Of a stretch of 11,978 bases of DNA, positions 7,116 to 11,978 are shown one piece after another. The position numbers and the translations under genes are program-made. The stretch is from Candidatus Cloacimonadota bacterium (lineage in GTDB: Bacteria > Cloacimonadota > Cloacimonadia > JGIOTU-2). Under the pieces are notes generated by a model, which searched no databases, was not told the origin of the DNA, and worked only from the letters and a program-made list of their open reading frames with translations. Numbering within the stretch: position 1 is the first letter of the stretch; the number at the start of each line of letters is the position of its first letter. The stretch lies in the NCBI GenBank assembly GCA_014384665.1, contig JACNFI010000405.1, positions 1 through 11,978 on the forward strand. The letters run 5' to 3'.

Positions 7116-7151
7116 TGAATATCGAATAATGAATGTTGAATGATGAATAGA
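7110..7151. repeat. 14-bp tandem repeat x3 over the stop codon
   Basis: GAATGATGAATATC (7110-7123), GAATAATGAATGTT (7124-7137) and GAATGATGAATAGA (7138-7151) run in perfect 14-bp register. The first unit includes the TGA stop of the radical SAM gene (7113-7115). In the same 124-bp spacer, GTAATCAT is duplicated at 7199-7206 and 7207-7214. The spacer shows no clear promoter or terminator. Confidence 0.8.
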
Positions 7152-7239
7152 GAAAAAGAAAAGCATCAGATTTGTTACATGAATTCAAGAATAATGAAGT
7201 AATCATGTAATCATTCTATCCTACAAACATACAATATTA

Positions 7240-9441
7240 ATGATTAACCCTATATTAGAGCAACATAAAAAAGGAAAAACTCATTTTTACCCAATCTTCA
7301 TTATAGTCGGCATAATTTCAGCGTTTAGCCAGACAATCCTGCTTCGCGAACTTATGGTAGAAGTGAATGGTAATGAAATCATTTTTGCAATTTTTTTATC
7401 TCTCTGGCTCTTTTTGGTTGCGTTAGGAACTCTACTAAATAAATTTATACGAATCAAAAGGAATCTTGAAAACCATATCTATTTTTTGCTTTCCATACTT
7501 ATATTCATCGCCCCCATTCAGTTCCTTTTTATCAGGATTTTGGCAAATAAATTCGCTGTTATTTCTGGACTGCTCTTAGATATTCCATCCCTGATAATTC
7601 TGGCTTTGATAATTCTGACACCCGGCTGTCTGCTAATTGGCTTTCTGTTTCCACTTAACTGCAAACTGATTGCTGAAATGAAAAAACCTGTGCATACAGT
7701 TTATATTTTAGAATGTATAGGTATGATTATTGGCGGAATTCTGTTTTTTATTCTGATTTCCCAACTTAATAATTTTTCACTACTGCTATTAGGAAATGTG
7801 TTCAGTTTTACGGTTTTGTATGTCTCTTTTAGAAAGCGAGTATTTCTTTTTTGTGCAATTTTCTTTTTGATTATTACTGTTTTTTCTAAAGTAATCTTCT
7901 TCCATAATTATGCATCTCGCTATTTGCCTAATAAATTGGTTTCTTCCCAAGATTCCAAATATGGCAGGTTTGATGTGAGTGAATATGCTAACCAAAGAAA
8001 TTTTTATTGGAATGGGGTTCTGTTTGCCAATTCAGAAAATAAAAACTATGCTAATGAAATGGTCAATTTCGTTCTGCTTCAACATCAAGCACCACATAAA
8101 ATATTGCTTGTTGGGGGACTTCTCAATGGCTACTTAGATGAAATTTTGAAGGATAAATATGTTGAGGAGGTGGATTATCTTGAATTAGAAAAAAATATCA
8201 TCAACCAGAGCACATTCTATAAAAAGAAAGAAGAAAGAGTAAATTTCATTCTAATGGATGCTGTCCGATTCTTAAAAAATTCTCAGAGAAAATATGACAT
8301 AATTTACATTGATATTCCAGACCCATCCTCAATTTTTCTAAATAGATTTTATACAATTGAATTTTTTCAGCTATTAAAATCTCATCTGATTTCCGGTAAT
8401 GCTGTGGTGGCAATAACAGTCAGCAATGCAGAGAATTTTCTTCTACCTGAACTTGCCAAACTAAATGCTGCCATTTTTCAGACATTCTCTGAAGTTTTTG
8501 CCCCGCAAGGTGGGATTACTATTATCCCGGCTGAGCAGAATATTTTTATCGGAAGTATGGGAACATACATGTCCAATAATGTGGATAAACTTACAGAAAG
8601 AATGAACCAGAGAAATAAAAGTGGGGTTTGGTTTAATCAAGCTCTTATTTTTGATACCTGTAACCAATTTCGTCTGGACAATTTTCAAAACGCAATATCA
8701 GGGGAAAAAGTTACAATAAACAAGAATCTTAATCCAACGGCATATCTTTTTACCATCCAATTCTGGGCTAAGCATCTGGACATAGAGCTTGAAAGATTTA
8801 TAAAGATTTTAAAAGATTACAAGATTTTAGTTTTTATTTTTGCTATACTTACTATACTTCTTATCTCTTCTGTATCTAACAAAATCCAGAACAGAAAAAC
8901 CCATTTTGTGCATGACTTTAATATTTTCTCTGTAAGTTTTTCAGCCTTTGTAATGCAACTTATTCTATTGTATATCTTTCAAATGCAGTTTGGTTATGTT
9001 TATTTTGTCATTGCTATCTTCACAATTTCATTTATGCTGGGACTTACACTTGGATTTCTTTTTGCTGAAAGAATAAATATATCTGTTTTTATCCTTTTTG
9101 CTCTAAACTTGATTCTCATTTTAATGATTTATTTTATTGCAGAATTGTCCCTACCTGTAGTCATTTATTTCTTATTTAACATCTTAGTAGCAAGTTTTGA
9201 AGGGGTAATTCTTGCCAAAGTGTTAACAAAGAAATATAAATATGAACAGATTGATTCAGGTGTATCATTTTATTTTCTGGATACTCTGGGCGCGACTTTT
9301 GGTGGATTGCTGGTTGGAGTAATTTTTTTGCCAGTTTTCAGCATAAGAACGAATATAATTTTTATTGGTAGTATTCTTTTGATAAATATAGTATTATTAA
9401 AAATAAGAAAGATTGAAAAATTGAAGAGAGGGGAAGATTAG
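7240..9441 (+). CDS. Polytopic membrane protein with embedded, degenerate spermidine-synthase-like SAM domain
   Basis: This is a 733-residue protein. Residues about 15-222 hold around seven transmembrane helices, including AFSQTILLRELM and LTPGCLLIGFLFPLN. Residues about 235-440 form a spermidine-synthase-like Rossmann domain. The glycine-rich SAM loop is VGGLLNG (291-297), replacing the usual GGGDG. It is followed by YLELE (313-317), Asp340 (MDAVRFL) and YIDIPDP (356-362, the aminopropyltransferase D..DP region), then LNRFYTIEFFQLL. About six further helices fill 530-725. The substrate-side YHE motif of true spermidine synthases is absent (NEMVNFVLLQH at that place), so polyamine synthesis is doubtful. 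Fused membrane/spermidine-synthase-like proteins are a known family without a settled reaction. The ATG at 7240 has no Shine-Dalgarno sequence. The gene follows the radical SAM gene on the same strand after 124 bp of repeats. Confidence 0.88.
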   Translation: MINPILEQHKKGKTHFYPIFIIVGIISAFSQTILLRELMVEVNGNEIIFAIFLSLWLFLVALGTLLNKFIRIKRNLENHIYFLLSILIFIAPIQFLFIRILANKFAVISGLLLDIPSLIILALIILTPGCLLIGFLFPLNCKLIAEMKKPVHTVYILECIGMIIGGILFFILISQLNNFSLLLLGNVFSFTVLYVSFRKRVFLFCAIFFLIITVFSKVIFFHNYASRYLPNKLVSSQDSKYGRFDVSEYANQRNFYWNGVLFANSENKNYANEMVNFVLLQHQAPHKILLVGGLLNGYLDEILKDKYVEEVDYLELEKNIINQSTFYKKKEERVNFILMDAVRFLKNSQRKYDIIYIDIPDPSSIFLNRFYTIEFFQLLKSHLISGNAVVAITVSNAENFLLPELAKLNAAIFQTFSEVFAPQGGITIIPAEQNIFIGSMGTYMSNNVDKLTERMNQRNKSGVWFNQALIFDTCNQFRLDNFQNAISGEKVTINKNLNPTAYLFTIQFWAKHLDIELERFIKILKDYKILVFIFAILTILLISSVSNKIQNRKTHFVHDFNIFSVSFSAFVMQLILLYIFQMQFGYVYFVIAIFTISFMLGLTLGFLFAERINISVFILFALNLILILMIYFIAELSLPVVIYFLFNILVASFEGVILAKVLTKKYKYEQIDSGVSFYFLDTLGATFGGLLVGVIFLPVFSIRTNIIFIGSILLINIVLLKIRKIEKLKRGED

Positions 9442-9577
9442 AAATTTTTAAATTCTTGCCAAGATTTTATGGGTTTTTATTTTTTTGCTATCAAAATTCT
9501 TAAAGAAAAAATAGCAGCTTGAAAAGAAATAATTATAGACTTTTTTATATGTCTTCAAATCTTAAAAAATTATAATA

Positions 9578-11740
9578 ATGAAAAAAGTAACTATTGTAAT
9601 TGCTCTACTTTTAATATTTAATATATTAACTGCAAAGGTAGAAATTCCAATAACAAGGACAAACATCCCGCCTAAAATAGATGGAATAATTGATGATGAT
9701 GCCTGGAAAAATCTGAAGCCACTTCCTGAGTTAGTAACCTATAATCCAGTAGAGGGTCAAAAACCTGAAGAAAATACTGATGTTTATATCACTTATGATG
9801 ATAATTATTTTTATCTGGCTTTCGTTTGCTATGATTCAGACATTTCACAACTGCGTGCAACAATCGCTCCAAGAGAAGCCTGGGAATATGATGATTTAGT
9901 AACTTTTGTCTTTGATACATTTAACAGCAATCGTGGAGGCTATGTTTTTAATATTAATCCTTATGGAAACCCGAAAGATATGATTTCCTCAACATCAGGC
10001 TATATGGATAAAAACTGGAATATAATACTTCATATAGGAACAAAGATTTATGATGACCGCTGGACAGTTGAGGTGGCGGTTCCATTTAATTCTTTAAATT
10101 TTGATGATAGTAAAGATGAGCAGGAATGGGGATTCTATTACTTCAGAATTGATAAGAAAAATAATCAATTTTCAATATATCCACCAAGATCAAGGAAAAT
10201 AAGCAACATCTTTGTGCAGTCTGGAGTATTAAAGGGATTGAGAGGGATTAAAAGTGGAAAAAATCTTGAACTCCTCCCCTATCTCTTCTCATCATATTTC
10301 AATCAAGAAAATACAGAATACAATTATGATACAGGTCTTAATGTAAGTTACAGTCTATCCTCAAAATTAACATTATCTGCTACATTGAATCCTGATTATT
10401 CTCAAATAGAAGCCGACCCTCTAAATATTGAAATTAATCAGAGAAATCTCCAGGAGCTGGAAGAAAAAAGACCATTCTTCTCGCAGGGAATGGACATCTT
10501 TAACACTGGAATGATGAATATAGTTTACACCCGTAATATTGTTAATCCAGTTGCGGCGTTTAAATCCATTGGTAAGTATCCAGATTTTAATTTAGGAATA
10601 CTATCTGCACTTGATAGAGGAATTGATAATAAAAAAAAAGATTTGTATAATTTTATCAGAATTAAAAAGAATATACTTAAAGAATCATCCATTGGATTGA
10701 TCTCCACTTTTAAAGATGAATTAGAGAAAAAGTATTCAAATCGAGTCCTTGCACTTGATGCTGTATTAGCTTTTCCAAATAATAATACATTAAAATTATT
10801 ATCTGCTTATAGTATAACAAAATATGAGAAAGAAATAGAAGATTCAACATATCATAAAATTGATGAAAGTTCTTTTGCTCTTCAATTAAATTTTGCACGA
10901 AGTAGCGAGTTTACATATAATGAGCTATGGATAAATTCTTTCCCTGAAAAATTCAAACTTGGTTCTGGATTCCTGGATGATGATAAAATTGGAAGAAGAG
11001 AATTGGGAATAAATAATGTGCTCTTCTTTAGAAATATTACAAATTATTGGAATGAACTTGAATGGTATATCGGAGCAAATACAAGATTTAATATGCAAAA
11101 TAAACTGGTGGAAAAATATGCGTGGACAGGATTTGAATTTGATTGGAAAAAGAATGCATGGAATAAAATAGGTTTGAATCTCAACCATGACCATATAAGG
11201 GAAAAAGATTTTCATACTGCACAATTGGAATTTAATTTATGGAAAAGAATTACAGGGCAATTTGATTTTTGGATTGATTCTTCGGTTGGTTCTAAACCAT
11301 ACATTGGAGATAAAAAACTTGATTGGAAAAATTCATTTACAGGATGGCATTATTATTTAACAGTGGGATTTAATGCGAAAATTCTTAATCGAATCTCTAT
11401 AAGCCCAAACATTGAAAGAGAGGACTTTTATTATTTTTATAAAGGCAAACGCAAATACTATTCTTACAACATCCGAAATAAAATCACCTGGATGATTGCA
11501 AAAAAGTTGCATTTGCGTAATATCACTCAAGGGAAATATGTATGGCTTAACTTTCTAAAGGAGTATGGAATAGAAAGCACCATTGATAAGAATTTCTCCA
11601 CTGGTTTTCTTCTATCGTATGAATATAGCCCCTTAAGTAATATTTACTTTGGATGTAATCTAAACAACATTAGTAATTACAATAATATCTTTGGTGATAT
11701 TCAGATATTTTTCAAGATAAACTACTTATGGAGTCTGTAA
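9578..11740 (+). CDS. CBM9-like/DUF5916 outer-membrane protein
   Basis: This is a 720-residue protein with a Sec signal peptide (MKKVTIVIALLLIFNILTA, likely cut after Ala19). Residues about 24-215 form a carbohydrate-binding-module-9-like beta-sandwich: PPKIDGIIDDDAW (31-43), TDVYITYDDNYFYLAF (67-82) and RWTVEVAVPFNSL (161-173). From about 228 to the end is the DUF5916 region, marked by the conserved block NPDYSQIEAD (271-280) and EEKRPFF (295-301), then alternating aromatic strands like an outer-membrane beta-barrel, closing with FFKINYLWSL. The length fits the family (about 700-850). No experimentally fixed role is known to me; ligand binding or secretion at the outer membrane is likely. 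The ATG has no Shine-Dalgarno sequence, only an AT-rich TATAATA just upstream. A 136-bp spacer without recognisable signals separates it from the preceding gene, so co-transcription is uncertain. Confidence 0.92.
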   Translation: MKKVTIVIALLLIFNILTAKVEIPITRTNIPPKIDGIIDDDAWKNLKPLPELVTYNPVEGQKPEENTDVYITYDDNYFYLAFVCYDSDISQLRATIAPREAWEYDDLVTFVFDTFNSNRGGYVFNINPYGNPKDMISSTSGYMDKNWNIILHIGTKIYDDRWTVEVAVPFNSLNFDDSKDEQEWGFYYFRIDKKNNQFSIYPPRSRKISNIFVQSGVLKGLRGIKSGKNLELLPYLFSSYFNQENTEYNYDTGLNVSYSLSSKLTLSATLNPDYSQIEADPLNIEINQRNLQELEEKRPFFSQGMDIFNTGMMNIVYTRNIVNPVAAFKSIGKYPDFNLGILSALDRGIDNKKKDLYNFIRIKKNILKESSIGLISTFKDELEKKYSNRVLALDAVLAFPNNNTLKLLSAYSITKYEKEIEDSTYHKIDESSFALQLNFARSSEFTYNELWINSFPEKFKLGSGFLDDDKIGRRELGINNVLFFRNITNYWNELEWYIGANTRFNMQNKLVEKYAWTGFEFDWKKNAWNKIGLNLNHDHIREKDFHTAQLEFNLWKRITGQFDFWIDSSVGSKPYIGDKKLDWKNSFTGWHYYLTVGFNAKILNRISISPNIEREDFYYFYKGKRKYYSYNIRNKITWMIAKKLHLRNITQGKYVWLNFLKEYGIESTIDKNFSTGFLLSYEYSPLSNIYFGCNLNNISNYNNIFGDIQIFFKINYLWSL

Positions 11741-11781
11741 AGAATTTAAAATTTTATAAGTCTACTATAATAATTCCTTAA

Positions 11782-11811
11782 CCGCGAATGAACGCGAATA
11801 AACGCAAATTT
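11782..11811. repeat. 10-bp tandem repeat x3 (ACGCGAATRA type)
   Basis: CCGCGAATGA, ACGCGAATAA and ACGCAAATTT stand head to tail with decreasing identity. The patch is markedly richer in G and C than its surroundings and lies 41 bp after the DUF5916 stop. From memory, repeats of this type recur between genes in several environmental genomes. Confidence 0.75.
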
Positions 11812-11824
11812 TGTCCGAAGGATT

Positions 11825-11867
11825 TCCGTCAGAGGCGGATCTGCCTCAGGCATGATGCCTTTGGCAT
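11825..11867. repeat. Chain of overlapping GC-rich palindromes (REP-like)
   Basis: At least four overlapping hairpin options lie in 43 bp: GAGGC/GCCTC (11832-11847), TGCCT/AGGCA (11842-11852), AGGCAT/ATGCCT (11848-11860) and ATGCC-TTT-GGCAT (11855-11867). The same GGCA/TGCC words are reused, so only some can form at once. No T-run follows, so it is not a canonical terminator for the upstream gene. It reads as a dispersed palindromic repeat in an otherwise AT-rich genome. Confidence 0.65.
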
Positions 11868-11912
11868 GAAATGTGATATTACAAAAATTGTGGACTACCT
11901 AATCCACTAGTG

Positions 11913-11937
11913 TTGCATTCTTAAATTAAGTATGCAA
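11913..11937. repeat. 25-bp near-perfect palindrome
   Basis: The arms TTGCAT (11913-11918) and ATGCAA (11932-11937), plus the inner arms CTTAA (11920-11924) and TTAAG (11926-11930), surround A11925. Only the T11919/T11931 pair fails, giving 11 of 12 symmetric pairs. The perfect 8-bp palindrome CACTAGTG (11905-11912) abuts it on the left, and GTGGA/TCCAC (11890-11907) lies further left. It could be a repeat-element end, a recombination or binding site, or a hairpin. Confidence 0.7.
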
Positions 11938-11951
11938 ACTTTATCTACAGA

Positions 11952-11978
11952 TGTCATTCTGAACGAAGTGAAGAATCT
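11952..11978. repeat. Short interspersed repeat unit cut by the window edge
   Basis: TGTCATTCTGAACGAAGTGA followed by AGAATCT has imperfect dyad symmetry (ATTCT facing AGAAT). From memory it matches a short repeat (TGTCATTCTGAGCGAAGCGA type) found many times between genes in diverse environmental bacteria. The window ends inside or at the edge of it, so its full extent is unknown. Confidence 0.6.

Noticed and set aside
7110..7214. CRISPR-like array from the 14-bp and 8-bp repeats
   Set aside because: The units are short, contiguous and without spacers; they are simple tandem repeats.
10525..11224. Several minus-strand open frames of 60-99 codons within the DUF5916 gene
   Set aside because: They arise from low-stop complementary frames in AT-rich coding DNA and show no recognisable protein features.

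Overview
The window is strongly AT-rich and gene-dense. It looks like chromosomal DNA of a Gram-negative, outer-membrane-bearing bacterium. The case for an outer membrane rests on a CBM9-like/DUF5916 beta-barrel protein, a predicted lipoprotein and a secreted TPR protein. The DUF5916 protein, the AmmeMemoRadiSam-type radical SAM enzyme, the membrane spermidine-synthase-like protein and the many short intergenic repeats would suit a little-cultured lineage of the FCB/Cloacimonadota/WOR-3 kind. That placement is a guess from gene content; there is no rRNA or other marker here.

Left part (1-5816, all minus strand). The left edge cuts through a long gene, read from 1892 leftwards. It encodes a complete RadC protein (HhH plus JAMM/MPN domains) joined in frame to a SAM-dependent DNA amino-methyltransferase. 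I checked the frame codon by codon and it is open for all 630 codons in the window. This fusion is the most unusual gene here. A 410-bp spacer follows, carrying a short tandem repeat and a candidate promoter. Next is a three-gene unit transcribed from 4688 to 2303: a TetR-family repressor, a secreted TPR protein and a CPBP-family (CAAX/Abi) membrane protease homologue. Two 18-bp near-palindromes, 15/18 identical to each other, lie in front of tetR and in front of the TPR gene. They read as operators for that repressor. A predicted lipoprotein gene, possibly beta-propeller (5816-4785), completes the minus-strand block.

Right part (6018-11740, all plus strand). A divergent spacer (5817-6017) separates the two blocks. 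The first plus-strand gene encodes an AmmeMemoRadiSam-type radical SAM enzyme with an unexpected hydrophobic N-terminal export or anchor segment. The second encodes a 733-residue membrane protein with a degenerate spermidine-synthase-like SAM domain set between two multi-helix membrane regions. The third encodes a CBM9-like/DUF5916 outer-membrane protein. All three appear to be envelope proteins. Whether the two SAM-type proteins work together is inference.

The right-hand 238 bp has no gene. It holds a mosaic of short repeats: a 10-bp tandem repeat, a chain of overlapping GC-rich palindromes, a 25-bp near-perfect palindrome and a small inverted-repeat unit cut by the window edge. Other repeat patches lie in the leader of the RadC-methyltransferase gene and over the stop codon of the radical SAM gene. 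I saw no tRNA, rRNA, CRISPR array, transposase or convincing intrinsic terminator.
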